13,689 nucleotides of DNA from CAZDQL01 sp964507325 (GTDB taxonomy: Bacteria > Planctomycetota > UBA1135 > GCA-002686595). The position numbers were made by a program, and so were the translations under genes. Of this stretch, positions 1 to 7,523 are shown piece after piece. Below the pieces are notes generated by a model that did not search any database, had not been told where the DNA came from, and saw only the letters and a program-made list of their open reading frames with translations. The first letter of the stretch is position 1, and each line of letters opens with the position of its first letter. Location: assembly GCA_964507325.1 (NCBI GenBank), contig CAZDQL010000132.1, forward strand, positions 1 through 13,689. Direction: 5' to 3'.

Positions 1-22
1 GGACCGCTTTGCCCGTCAACAT
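1..22 (-). CDS. possible 5' end of a further leftward gene, cut by the window edge
   Basis: Reading leftward after the thiolase stop, an ATG at 22-20 opens a frame (M-L-T-G-K-A-V) that runs off the window. A GTG a few codons upstream, at about 55-53, is in the same frame. The residues are compatible with the start of a short-chain dehydrogenase, but seven codons cannot identify a family. No clear Shine-Dalgarno sequence precedes it. It would be the third gene of the leftward unit. This is weak and based only on an open frame. Confidence 0.2.
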
Positions 23-62
23 CCGAGGCAGGAGCCCGGTGCGGTAGTCCCGCACTCGCGGC

Positions 63-1256
63 TCAGTCCACCTCCACCACCAACGCCATCGCCGTGTCCC
101 CCGCGGCGCAGCCGGAGAAGAGCCCGCGACCGCCGCCGGCGAGCGCCAGCTCTTCGATCAGCTCCTCGACCACGCGCATCGCCATCGGCGCTTGCGGGTG
201 GCCGTAGACCAGCGGCGATCCGTAGCGGTTGAAGTCGGCGACCTGCACGCCGGTGGTGCGGCTGAAGTAGACGTCGTTGACCGCGAAGGGGTTGTGGGTC
301 TTGATCGCCTTCAGGTCCTCCATGCGCGTGCCGGCGCGCTCCAGCGCTTGCTGGGCCGCCGGCACCGGGGCCCGGGGCATCATGGCGCTCTCGACCCGCG
401 CCTCGCCGTAGGAGAGCAGCCTCACCGTCACCGCCGCGTCGCGGGAGAGCTCCGCCGCGCGCTCCTTGGTGGTGACGATCATCCCGGCGTTGGCGTCGGC
501 GGGGTGGGTCTGGCTGCCGAAGGTCACCGTGCCTCCGTCGAGCATCGGGCGCAGCTTGGCCAGCCCTTCGGCGGCGGTGGGGTGCACCCCCTCGTCCGCC
601 TCCAGCTCGCCGACCACCTTGCGGCCGCGCTTCAGCTCCACCGGCAGCATGTAGCGCTTCTGGAAGGCGCGGTCGTCCTCCAGGGACTGGGCGTACTGCT
701 GGCTGCGCAGGAGCGCCACCTCGTCCTGCTCTTCGCGGCTGATCTTCTCCTCACGCGCCACGTTCTCGGCGGTGACGATCATCGCCGAGCGGGTGAGGGG
801 GTCGGCGTTGAAGCTGTCCATGACCGGGTTCTCGGCCTTGCCGGTGCCCCCCGGACCGCCGGGGTCGGGGTAGTAGACGTGGGGGCCGTTCGAGGTGCGG
901 TCGCAGGCCACCGCCAGGACGCACTCCCGCTGGCCGGTGGCGACCTCGAGGGCCGCGGAGGCCAGCATGCGGGTGGAGGTGGCGCAGGCCTGGGCGATCG
1001 TCGGTCCGGTGATGCCGCCGGCGCCGATCAGGCCCGCCAGCCAGGGGCCGCCGTAGAAGCAGGACCGCTGGGGGACGCTGATCCCGAAGACCAGGGAGTC
1101 GAAGATCCCGGGATCGATCTCACGCGTGCCCAGGAAGCGGGTGGTCTGCCGCCCGGCCAGCTCGATGGCGTGGTAGCCGGCGAGGCTACCCTGCCAGCGG
1201 CAGAAGGGGGTGGTCCAGTAGGCGCCGTAGGGGATGTAGACGTTGTCGAGGGGCAT
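63..1256 (-). CDS. thiolase family protein (SCP2-type acyl-CoA acetyltransferase)
   Basis: A 397-residue thiolase-fold enzyme of normal length for the family, probably cleaving a 3-oxoacyl-CoA with CoA to acetyl-CoA and a shortened acyl-CoA. The catalytic set is visible: the nucleophile Cys91 in AQACATS, a HNPF motif at 321-324 in place of the NEAF of classical thiolases, His353 in YGHP, and Cys383 in SGCAAGD. The HNPF motif and the loose C-terminal loop resemble the SCP2-like branch, whose members often act on bulky or aromatic substrates and may pair with a DUF35 protein; none is seen here. The ATG at 1256 is preceded by AGGA (plus-strand 1263-1266) six bases upstream. The gene lies 39 bp behind the dehydrogenase/hydratase fusion and is likely cotranscribed with it as the last beta-oxidation step. 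The substrate, possibly a benzoylacetyl-CoA type, is inferred from context. Confidence 0.88.
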   Translation of the reverse strand: MPLDNVYIPYGAYWTTPFCRWQGSLAGYHAIELAGRQTTRFLGTREIDPGIFDSLVFGISVPQRSCFYGGPWLAGLIGAGGITGPTIAQACATSTRMLASAALEVATGQRECVLAVACDRTSNGPHVYYPDPGGPGGTGKAENPVMDSFNADPLTRSAMIVTAENVAREEKISREEQDEVALLRSQQYAQSLEDDRAFQKRYMLPVELKRGRKVVGELEADEGVHPTAAEGLAKLRPMLDGGTVTFGSQTHPADANAGMIVTTKERAAELSRDAAVTVRLLSYGEARVESAMMPRAPVPAAQQALERAGTRMEDLKAIKTHNPFAVNDVYFSRTTGVQVADFNRYGSPLVYGHPQAPMAMRVVEELIEELALAGGGRGLFSGCAAGDTAMALVVEVD

Positions 1257-1269
1257 GGTCGTTCCTATT

Positions 1270-1284
1270 GGGGCTCTGCGCCCC
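1270..1284 (-). repeat. small intergenic hairpin
   Basis: A 5-bp GC stem (GGGGC/GCCCC) with a 5-base loop lies between the fusion gene stop and the thiolase Shine-Dalgarno. It has no following T-run, so it does not look like a terminator. It might stabilise an mRNA end or modulate thiolase translation. At this GC content such a stem could be chance. Confidence 0.3.
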
Positions 1285-1295
1285 TTCTCGCGCGT

Positions 1296-3314
1296 TCAGC
1301 CAGTCGTCTCGAAGTCCGGCGCGCGGCGCTCGAGGAAGGCGCCCACGCCCTCCTTCGCCGCGGCGGTGCACGCAGTGGCGCCGAAGGCGCGGTAGCCACG
1401 CTCGAGCGCCTCTTCCAGGGTGGTCGCGGCGGCGCAGTCGCTCACCGCGTTCTCGATGATCCCGATCACCTCGCGGCTCAGGACCTGTCCGTTCCCGGCC
1501 ACGGGTTCCACGGCGGCCATCGGAGCGATCTCGATCGCGCCGCCGGGGGCGGGACCCACCGAGCCCTCGAGCTCGCCCACCCGCGCCACGGCCAAACGGA
1601 TCAGCTCGGCGTAGTCGTCCGCCACTCCGTCGAGGATCCCGAGCTCGCGGGCGCGCTTGGCGGTGAGCCGCTCGTTCAGCCGCAGCATGCCGTGGAAGAC
1701 CTCCGCCGCGGCGGGCCAACGCCGGTAGGGGATCGTCAGGGCGCCGATTCCCGGCGCGATGCCGAGGCTGACCTCGGGGAGCTGCAGCCAGGCCTTCTGC
1801 GTGGCCACAAGGGCGTGGCAGCGGAAGGCCAGCTCCAGACCACCGCCCAGGGTCATGCCGTTCAGGGCGGCCACCACCGGCTTCTTCATCGCGTCCAGGT
1901 GGACCAGCAGGCGCGAGCAGTCGCGGGCGAAGCCGGCGGCCTCCTCCGCCTTGCCGAGCAGCTCGGGGAAGCGCCCGATGTCGGCCCCCGCGCAGAAGGC
2001 GCGCGGCCCGTAGCCGGTGATCACGAAGCCGCGCACGTCGGGGTCGTCCTCGTACTTCCTGATCACCGCCAGGAGCTCGTCGGTGACCTCGTCGTGCAGA
2101 GCGTTCATCGCCTGGGGGCGGCGCATGGTGAGCACGACCACCCCGTCGATGCGGTCGACCAGGAGGTGGCGTTCGAAGTCCAGGTACTGCGCCAGGGGTG
2201 CCTTGGGCATCGGCATCCCCGCACGCTCCTCGGCGAAGCGCGACAGGATGCGACCCACCTCGTCGTCCCCGAGCTCGGACATCAGTTGCAGCGGGCCGCG
2301 CTTGAAGCCCAGCGCCAGGGTGCAGCCGAGATCCAGATCGGCGGGGGTGCCGATCTCGCGGTCGAGGATGTCCACCGACTGGGAGAGCAGGACGCCGCGC
2401 AGCCGGTCGCGTACGGCGCCGGCCTTCTCCGGGGCCACCTCGAGGCGTTGCCTGGGCCCCAGGGTGTGCCACGTCTCCACCGACTGGAAGATCTCCGCCG
2501 GGCGGTAGTGCTTGCCCTCCTCCTGCATCTGCAGGGTGTTCGTCTCGATGATGATCGGGTTGCCGTGGGCCAGGTTGAGCACGAAGAAGGGCCCGGCGTG
2601 CACCAGCTCCCGCGCCACCGAGTCGACCTCCGGAGCGCTGGCGGTATCGAGCAGGTAGGCCGCCTCGTTGCACCAGTTGTCGAAGACGCGGTCGAGCATG
2701 AAGCAGAGCGCGTCGGCGGTCACCAGCGGCACCTTGCCTGTGGCGCAGAAGAGCCAGCGCAGGTACTCGACCACCTCGTCGTCCCCGTCCTGCCAGCGGA
2801 TCACCTCCACCGCCGGATTCTGGAAGGCGGGGGCGAAGAAGTGGGTCACCGTGGCGCGCCCCTTGTGCTCGAGCCCCTCGAAGAGGCGGCTGGCGGGCAG
2901 GGAGGAGGTGTTGGAGGTGATCAGGGCGTCGGGCCGCACCAATCCCTCGACCTTGGCGAAGATCTCGCGCTTGAGCGGGAGGTTCTCGGTGGCCGCCTCC
3001 AGCACCCAGTCGCAGTGCGCAATCGCCCCGTAGTCGGTGGTGGTCACGAGCTTCTGGCGCACCGCCGCCGCCTGATTCTCGTTCAGCTTGCGCTTCTTGA
3101 GGCCCTTCTCCACGTACCCCTCGATGCGCGCCAGAGCGCGCTCCAGGGGCGCCTCGTCGATGTCCACCAGGATCAGCTCGAGCTCCGGCAGGTTGCTCTT
3201 CAGGTAATACCCGATGTCGGGTCCGATCGTCCCCGCGCCGAGGATGGCGACGCTGGATGGCAGGGGCCGAGAGGGAGTGGCGATCAGCGGGTTCTGGAAG
3301 GTCTCGACGGACAT
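1296..3314 (-). CDS. fused 3-hydroxyacyl-CoA dehydrogenase / enoyl-CoA hydratase
   Basis: A 672-residue bifunctional beta-oxidation enzyme. Residues about 20-350 form a 3-hydroxyacyl-CoA dehydrogenase: the NAD-binding GAGTIG at 26-31, an acidic end of strand two (Asp51/Asp53), SNTSS at 134-138, and His158 and Glu170 spaced as the catalytic dyad of this family. Residues about 385-672 form a crotonase-fold hydratase: oxyanion-hole FCAGADI at 440-446, GGG at 490-492, and Glu494 and Glu514, exactly 20 apart as in the two catalytic glutamates of enoyl-CoA hydratase. The order (dehydrogenase first) is the reverse of FadB and recalls the archaeal crotonyl-CoA hydratase/dehydrogenase fusions. The usual NR of the dehydrogenase reads DR (208-209). 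The ATG lacks a good Shine-Dalgarno. It would hydrate an enoyl-CoA, perhaps a cinnamoyl-CoA, and oxidise the product for the thiolase downstream. Confidence 0.92.
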   Translation of the reverse strand: MSVETFQNPLIATPSRPLPSSVAILGAGTIGPDIGYYLKSNLPELELILVDIDEAPLERALARIEGYVEKGLKKRKLNENQAAAVRQKLVTTTDYGAIAHCDWVLEAATENLPLKREIFAKVEGLVRPDALITSNTSSLPASRLFEGLEHKGRATVTHFFAPAFQNPAVEVIRWQDGDDEVVEYLRWLFCATGKVPLVTADALCFMLDRVFDNWCNEAAYLLDTASAPEVDSVARELVHAGPFFVLNLAHGNPIIIETNTLQMQEEGKHYRPAEIFQSVETWHTLGPRQRLEVAPEKAGAVRDRLRGVLLSQSVDILDREIGTPADLDLGCTLALGFKRGPLQLMSELGDDEVGRILSRFAEERAGMPMPKAPLAQYLDFERHLLVDRIDGVVVLTMRRPQAMNALHDEVTDELLAVIRKYEDDPDVRGFVITGYGPRAFCAGADIGRFPELLGKAEEAAGFARDCSRLLVHLDAMKKPVVAALNGMTLGGGLELAFRCHALVATQKAWLQLPEVSLGIAPGIGALTIPYRRWPAAAEVFHGMLRLNERLTAKRARELGILDGVADDYAELIRLAVARVGELEGSVGPAPGGAIEIAPMAAVEPVAGNGQVLSREVIGIIENAVSDCAAATTLEEALERGYRAFGATACTAAAKEGVGAFLERRAPDFETTG

Positions 3315-3372
3315 CGGCGCGGCTCGTCCGGAGGTCTGTGAGTGGGGACTGCGAGTGGCGGTGGAGCGGGCG

Positions 3373-3401
3373 AGTCTAGCGCGCGATCGATCCCTTCACA
3401 G
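3373..3401 (-). promoter_or_regulatory. candidate leftward promoter
   Basis: On the minus strand, CTGTGA (3401-3396) and TAGACT (3378-3373) are separated by 17 bases, giving a leader of about 50 bases to the ATG at 3314. The -10 matches consensus at four of six positions and the -35 at only three. The same TAGACT hexamer forms the rightward candidate. Sigma-70 consensus is a loose guide in such GC-rich DNA. Confidence 0.3.
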
Positions 3402-3414
3402 GTCATCTCGACGG

Positions 3415-3426
3415 CCGGTGCACCGG
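3415..3426. promoter_or_regulatory. 12-bp perfect palindrome, candidate operator
   Basis: CCGGTGCACCGG is self-complementary over 12 bases. It lies upstream of both candidate -35 elements in the divergent intergenic region, a natural place for a dimeric regulator controlling both units. No regulator gene is present in the window, so the binding protein is unknown. Confidence 0.3.
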
Positions 3427-3443
3427 GACCTTGTGCGTAGGTC
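3427..3443. promoter_or_regulatory. inverted repeat GACCT-N7-AGGTC, candidate operator
   Basis: Five-base arms separated by seven bases form a 17-bp dyad immediately beside the 12-bp palindrome and 8 bases before the rightward -35. Size and placement resemble sites of dimeric helix-turn-helix regulators such as TetR or GntR types, but the assignment is inference. Confidence 0.3.
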
Positions 3444-3451
3444 GGCGAAGC

Positions 3452-3481
3452 TTGACGGGAACCTTTGCGCGTCCTTAGACT
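3452..3481 (+). promoter_or_regulatory. candidate rightward promoter of the operon
   Basis: TTGACG (3452-3457, five of six matches to the -35 consensus) and TAGACT (3476-3481, four of six) are separated by 18 bases. Transcription would begin near 3488, about 53 bases before the chosen GTG start at 3541. This also argues against the in-frame ATG codons further upstream, which would lie before the transcript start. Confidence 0.45.
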
Positions 3482-3540
3482 CGCTTCGTTCGCGCGGGCG
3501 GGGCGTCGACCGGCGAACCGCCGAGTGGGCCGAGCCATCC

Positions 3541-6500
3541 GTGCAGACACCGCGATCCGAAGCCCCCCTGCCTGCCGATGCTCCGCGGCCCGATGAGCGC
3601 TTGCTCGTCGATCGTCGGGGGCACACCGAGGTTCTGCTCGGCAACGAGGCGATCGTGCGCGGGGCCCTCGAGGCGGGAGTGGCCTTCGCCGCGGGCTACC
3701 CGGGCACGCCCTCTTCCGAGGTGACCGACTCCTTCGCGCGCATCGCGCGCGCCGCTGGAATCACCTTCGAGTACTCGGTAAACGAGAAGGTCGCCTTGGA
3801 GATGGCTTTTGCCGCCTGCTTGGCCGGCGCTCGCTCCATCTGCTCCATGAAGCACCTGGGGCTCGGAGTGGCGGGCGATCCCCTCTCGACCATTCCCTAC
3901 GTGGGAGTCGGCGCGGGGCTGGTGATCGTGAGCGCGGGGGATCCCTCCTGCCACACCAGCCCCAACGAGCAGGACCAGCGCCACCTGGGTCCGATGCTGC
4001 ACCTGCCGGTGCTCGACCCCAGCACGCCGGAGGAGGCCTGCGCCATGGCGCGCGGCGCCTTCGAGCTCTCCGAGCGCGCCAACCTGCCGGTCCTGCTGCG
4101 CACCACCGCCCGGGTGGCCCACTCCCGCGCGCCGGTGCGCTACGGCGCGCTCCTGCCGCCCCGGGTCGGCTCCTTCCAGCGCGATCCCCCGCGCTACGTG
4201 CCGATGCCCGCCAACGCGCGCGTCATGCGCCGCCAGATCCCGGAGCGGCTGGAGGCCGCGCGGGAGTGGCTGCGCGACGCCGGCTTCCTGCGCGCCTGCG
4301 GGTCGGGGCGCTCGGGGATCCTCGCGGCCGGCGCGCCCGCGGCGACCTGCGCCGACTGGCTCGCCGAGCACGGCTTGGAGGAGGAAGTGCGCTCGATCGC
4401 AGTGGGGGGGGTGCACCCCCTCCCCGAGGAGGAGCTGGCAGACCTCTGCCGGGACCTGGACCGCTTGCTGGTGGTGGAGGAGCTCTCCCCCTTCCTCGAG
4501 GACGCCGTGACCCTGATCTGCGCACGGCGGGGCCTCGAGATCGAGATCCTCGGCAAGCACACCGGCCACCTGCCCCACGAGTTCGAGTACGACCCGTCGA
4601 TCGTCGGCGCGGCGATCCACTCCGCCCTGGGGGTGGGACCCGCCCCCGCCGAGCCGCGGCCGAGCGCTCCCCTGCCGGGACGACCGCCGGTCTTCTGCTC
4701 CGGCTGTCCCCACCGCTCGAGCTTCCTGGCGGCGCGCCTGGCCTTCGACTCCAGTCAGCTCTTCTTCAACGACATCGGCTGCTACACCCTCGGCTACGGT
4801 CCGCCTCACGAGACGGCGGACGCCCTGCTCTGCATGGGTGCGGGCTTCACCCTGGCGGGTGGCTTCGCGCGGGTGACCGGTGAGCGCGCCGTCGGCTTCG
4901 TGGGGGACTCGACCTTCTTCCACGCGGGCATGCCGGCGCTCCTGAACCTGGTCAAGGAGGACGCGCCGGTGGTGGCGGTCATCCTCGACAACCAGATCAC
5001 CGCCATGACCGGCTTTCAGGAGAGCCCCGCTTCCGCCAGCGTCTCGAAGCCACCACGGGCTTCGATCGAGGAGGTGGTGCGGGCCCTCGGCGTGCGACAC
5101 GTGGAGGTGGTGGACCCCTTCGACCTCCAGGCCGCCGTGAACGCCTTCGCTCGCGCGCGGAACGCGAGCGGGGTGAGCGTGGTGATCTCCCGCGCCCCCT
5201 GCCCCTCCCACCTCGCCCGCGGTAGTTCGCAGCCGCCGGCGGTCGTCTACCGGATCGACCGCGAGCGCTGCCAGAGCTGTGGCCGCGAGTGCGCGGGTGC
5301 GCGCTGCGCGGTGCCGGTCACCCGCGAGTTCGAGCTCAACCTCGTGCGGGGGCGCATCCGCGGGCGCCCCACCCCCGAGGCGATGCCTCCCGGAGTGGCG
5401 CCCTGCGCCAGCGCCTGTCCCCTGGGGCTGTGCATCCAGGGCTACGCGGGGCACGTGGCCGCCGGGGAGTACGCCGAGGCGCTGCAGCACGTCCTGGCGC
5501 GGCTCCCCCTGCCGGAGTCGGTGTGTCGCGTCTGCCACCGCCCCTGCGAGGAGCGCTGCGTGCACTTCGAGGAGGGCGAGCCGGTGGCGGTGAACGACCT
5601 CAAGCGCTTCCTCCTCGAGTGGGGGCGCTCACAGGGCCGAGCATTGGCCGAGGAGCAGCTCGAGACGCTCCACGACCGCTCGGTGGCGGTGGTGGGCGCG
5701 GGGCCGGCGGGGCTGGCGGCGGCCGCCGAGCTCCGGGCGCGCGGCTACCGGGTGGTGCTGGTCGACGGTGCGGAGCACCCGGGGGGGCTCCTGCGCAGCG
5801 GCATCCCCCGCTTCAGGCTCCCCGCCGGGCCCCTCGAGCGCGACGTGGAGCGCATCCTCGCCCTGGGAGTCGAGTTCCGCGGCGGCGTGCGGCTCGGGGC
5901 GGAGGTCGGTCTCGATCAGCTCCTCGCCGAGGGACACGACGCCGTGGTGCTCGCCCTCGGTGCGGGGCGCCCGCGGGAGCTCGAGCTCCCCGGCGCGGCG
6001 CGCGCAGAGCCGATCGATGCCCTCGACTACATCGCCGACGACCGGGCTTCCGCCGACCGATCGCTGCTCGTGATCGGCGGCGGCAACGCCGCCGTGGACG
6101 TCGCCCGCCTCGCCCTGCGCCGCGGCGTCGACGACGTGCGCTTGGTCTGCTTCGAGCGTCGCGCCGAGATGCCCGCCATCGCGGAGGAGGTGGACGCCGC
6201 CGAGGAGGAGGGGGTCGCGATCGAGACCGCCCTGCGCCCCGTGGAGTTCACGACGACGGGAGCCCTCTATCGCCCCGAGGACGGAAGCGGCCCGAGGCAC
6301 GCCTTCGACGCCGAGCGCGTCGTGCTGGCGCTCGGCCAGCTCCCCGACCTCGCCGTCCTGGGGGAGTGGGGGCAGCGCCTCGAGGTCGACCGCGAGGGGT
6401 GCCTCGTCGTCGATCGGGAGAGCGGCGCCACCTCGGAGGCGCGCCTGTTCGCCGCCGGCGACCTGGTGGCGGGCCCGCGCACGGTGACCGACGCCATCGC

Positions 6501-6927
6501 CTCCGGTCTGCGCGCCGCTTGGGGAATCGATCGCATGCTGCGCGGCGAGGAGGCGGCCGACGCCCGCCCCGCTCCGCCGCGCTTCGAGACCGAGCTCGAC
6601 GCCGGCCCGCTGCCCCGTCCCCCCGAGACGCAGCCCCGGCGCCGTCCTCCCACGTCACCGCCGTCCACCCGCGCCACGAGCTTCGAGGAGATCCACGGGA
6701 CCCTCTCCGAGAGCGACGCCCGCGCCGAGGCCGCGCGCTGCCTCTCCTGTGGGCGGTGCGGCAACTGCCGCGCCTGCATCGAGCTCTTCGGTTGCCCCGC
6801 CTTCCGGGAGGGACCCGACGGGATCGAGGTCGACCCCGCCGCCTGCAACGGCTGCGGCGGCTGCGTGGAGCTCTGCCCCGCGGGCGCGATCCACGCCGTC
6901 GCCAACCCCCTGGAGGACCCACGGTGA
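3541..6927 (+). CDS. iorA: IorA-type 2-oxoacid oxidoreductase alpha subunit with inserted GltD-like flavoprotein module and C-terminal ferredoxin domain
   Basis: A 1128-residue fusion. Residues 30-560 are an indolepyruvate:ferredoxin oxidoreductase alpha subunit: LLGNEAI and GYPGTPSSE (52-60) in the pyrimidine domain, and the thiamine diphosphate site with CSGCPHR (386-392) and GDS (455-457) to Asn484. Cysteines 577, 580, 584 and 589 follow. Residues about 610-1000 are a glutamate-synthase small-chain (GltD) type module: an Fe-S region (Cys622, 626, 631, 662, 665, 669, 673), FAD-binding GAGPAG (719-724), NAD(P)-binding GGGNAAVD (846-853) with RR873-874, and AAGD (971-974). Residues 1067-1112 carry two ferredoxin-like cysteine clusters ending CP, the usual IorA tail. 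GTG 3541 is chosen because upstream in-frame ATGs fall in the divergent gene and precede the promoter; TTG 3601 is an alternative. Neither has a good Shine-Dalgarno. It pairs with IorB downstream and probably passes electrons to NAD(P). Confidence 0.88.
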   Translation: MQTPRSEAPLPADAPRPDERLLVDRRGHTEVLLGNEAIVRGALEAGVAFAAGYPGTPSSEVTDSFARIARAAGITFEYSVNEKVALEMAFAACLAGARSICSMKHLGLGVAGDPLSTIPYVGVGAGLVIVSAGDPSCHTSPNEQDQRHLGPMLHLPVLDPSTPEEACAMARGAFELSERANLPVLLRTTARVAHSRAPVRYGALLPPRVGSFQRDPPRYVPMPANARVMRRQIPERLEAAREWLRDAGFLRACGSGRSGILAAGAPAATCADWLAEHGLEEEVRSIAVGGVHPLPEEELADLCRDLDRLLVVEELSPFLEDAVTLICARRGLEIEILGKHTGHLPHEFEYDPSIVGAAIHSALGVGPAPAEPRPSAPLPGRPPVFCSGCPHRSSFLAARLAFDSSQLFFNDIGCYTLGYGPPHETADALLCMGAGFTLAGGFARVTGERAVGFVGDSTFFHAGMPALLNLVKEDAPVVAVILDNQITAMTGFQESPASASVSKPPRASIEEVVRALGVRHVEVVDPFDLQAAVNAFARARNASGVSVVISRAPCPSHLARGSSQPPAVVYRIDRERCQSCGRECAGARCAVPVTREFELNLVRGRIRGRPTPEAMPPGVAPCASACPLGLCIQGYAGHVAAGEYAEALQHVLARLPLPESVCRVCHRPCEERCVHFEEGEPVAVNDLKRFLLEWGRSQGRALAEEQLETLHDRSVAVVGAGPAGLAAAAELRARGYRVVLVDGAEHPGGLLRSGIPRFRLPAGPLERDVERILALGVEFRGGVRLGAEVGLDQLLAEGHDAVVLALGAGRPRELELPGAARAEPIDALDYIADDRASADRSLLVIGGGNAAVDVARLALRRGVDDVRLVCFERRAEMPAIAEEVDAAEEEGVAIETALRPVEFTTTGALYRPEDGSGPRHAFDAERVVLALGQLPDLAVLGEWGQRLEVDREGCLVVDRESGATSEARLFAAGDLVAGPRTVTDAIASGLRAAWGIDRMLRGEEAADARPAPPRFETELDAGPLPRPPETQPRRRPPTSPPSTRATSFEEIHGTLSESDARAEAARCLSCGRCGNCRACIELFGCPAFREGPDGIEVDPAACNGCGGCVELCPAGAIHAVANPLEDPR
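6912..6916 (+). promoter_or_regulatory. Shine-Dalgarno deciding the IorB GTG start
   Basis: GGAGG lies seven bases before GTG 6924, inside the last codons of the IorA fusion. It fixes the IorB start at the GTGA overlap. Confidence 0.75.
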
Positions 6928-7523
6928 GCCCCGGCGAGCGCTACTGCATCGTCGTGGCGGGGGTCGGCGGACAGGGGGTGCTGACCGCCGCCCGTTGCCT
7001 CGGCGACGCGGCCCTGGCGTCCGGGCGCGGGGTGGTGGTCGGGCAGCTGCACGGCATGTCCCAACGGGGTGGCAGCGTGCGCTGCACGGTGCTCGTCGGC
7101 CCCGGCCAGAGCTCCTTCGTCCCCGAGGGGGGCGCGGACGCGCTGCTGGCCCTCGAGCCCCTCGAAGGGCTGCGCGCCCGGGACGCCCTCGCCGGGCACA
7201 CCCTGGCGGTGGTCAACCGCGTCCCGGTGGTGCCGCCGAACCTGGTGCGCACCCGGACCCCCTACCCGGAGGTGGAGGGGATCCTCGCGGAGCTGAGAGC
7301 AGCGGCGGCGAGCCTGGTCGTCGTCGACGGCGGAGCGCTGGTCGCGGAGCTCGGCGCACAGCGCGCCCTCAACGCCGCCCTCCTGGGGGCCCTCGCGGGG
7401 TCGGGGGGACTCCCCTTCGAACCCGCGCTACTCTTGGCGGCGATCGAGGGACGCAGCCGGCCGGAGGCCAGGGAGGTCAACCGGCGGGCGTTCGCGCTGG
7501 GCCAGGAGGCGGTGCAGGGGTGA
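6924..7523 (+). CDS. iorB: indolepyruvate oxidoreductase beta subunit (IorB-like, 2-oxoacid:ferredoxin oxidoreductase gamma family)
   Basis: A 199-residue protein, the usual size for separate IorB subunits. GVGGQG at 13-18 and HGMSQRGGS at 43-51 are the signature motifs of the gamma-type domain of 2-oxoacid:acceptor oxidoreductases, which completes the active site of IorA and contacts CoA. With the preceding protein it would oxidatively decarboxylate an aryl-pyruvate to the aryl-acetyl-CoA. The GTG start overlaps the IorA stop as GTGA with GGAGG seven bases upstream, so translation is probably coupled and the subunits made in equal amounts. Indolepyruvate as substrate is inferred from family and context; phenylpyruvate or another 2-oxoacid is possible. 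Confidence 0.88.
   Translation: MSPGERYCIVVAGVGGQGVLTAARCLGDAALASGRGVVVGQLHGMSQRGGSVRCTVLVGPGQSSFVPEGGADALLALEPLEGLRARDALAGHTLAVVNRVPVVPPNLVRTRTPYPEVEGILAELRAAAASLVVVDGGALVAELGAQRALNAALLGALAGSGGLPFEPALLLAAIEGRSRPEAREVNRRAFALGQEAVQG
7504..7509 (+). promoter_or_regulatory. Shine-Dalgarno deciding the HyuA GTG start
   Basis: AGGAGG lies ten bases before GTG 7520, within the end of iorB. The first ATG downstream would remove the nucleotide-binding DVGGTFTD motif, so the GTG is preferred. Confidence 0.7.

Noticed and set aside
579..590. GGGGTGCACCCC palindrome sharing the GGTGCACC core with the intergenic 12-bp palindrome
   Set aside because: Here and at 4407-4420 the core encodes Gly-Val-His-Pro in real genes, so codon use explains it; I do not count these as regulator sites.
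1270..1284. Rho-independent terminator between the fusion gene and the thiolase
   Set aside because: The stem is only 5 bp and no T-run follows on the minus strand.
192..3341. Very long open frame (over 1000 codons) on the plus strand opposite the thiolase and the fusion gene
   Set aside because: It is antisense to two genes with intact catalytic motifs; its translation is rich in H, R, G, V and D without any domain pattern, as expected from stop-poor high-GC DNA.
3214..3540. Upstream in-frame extension of the IorA fusion from ATG 3214
   Set aside because: The added residues resemble nothing in IorA, overlap the start of the divergent fusion gene and precede the best promoter; GTG 3541 or TTG 3601 are better starts.
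3475..5565. Long minus-strand open frame opposite the IorA fusion
   Set aside because: It covers the clear thiamine diphosphate domain on the other strand and shows no recognisable motif; a high-GC shadow frame.
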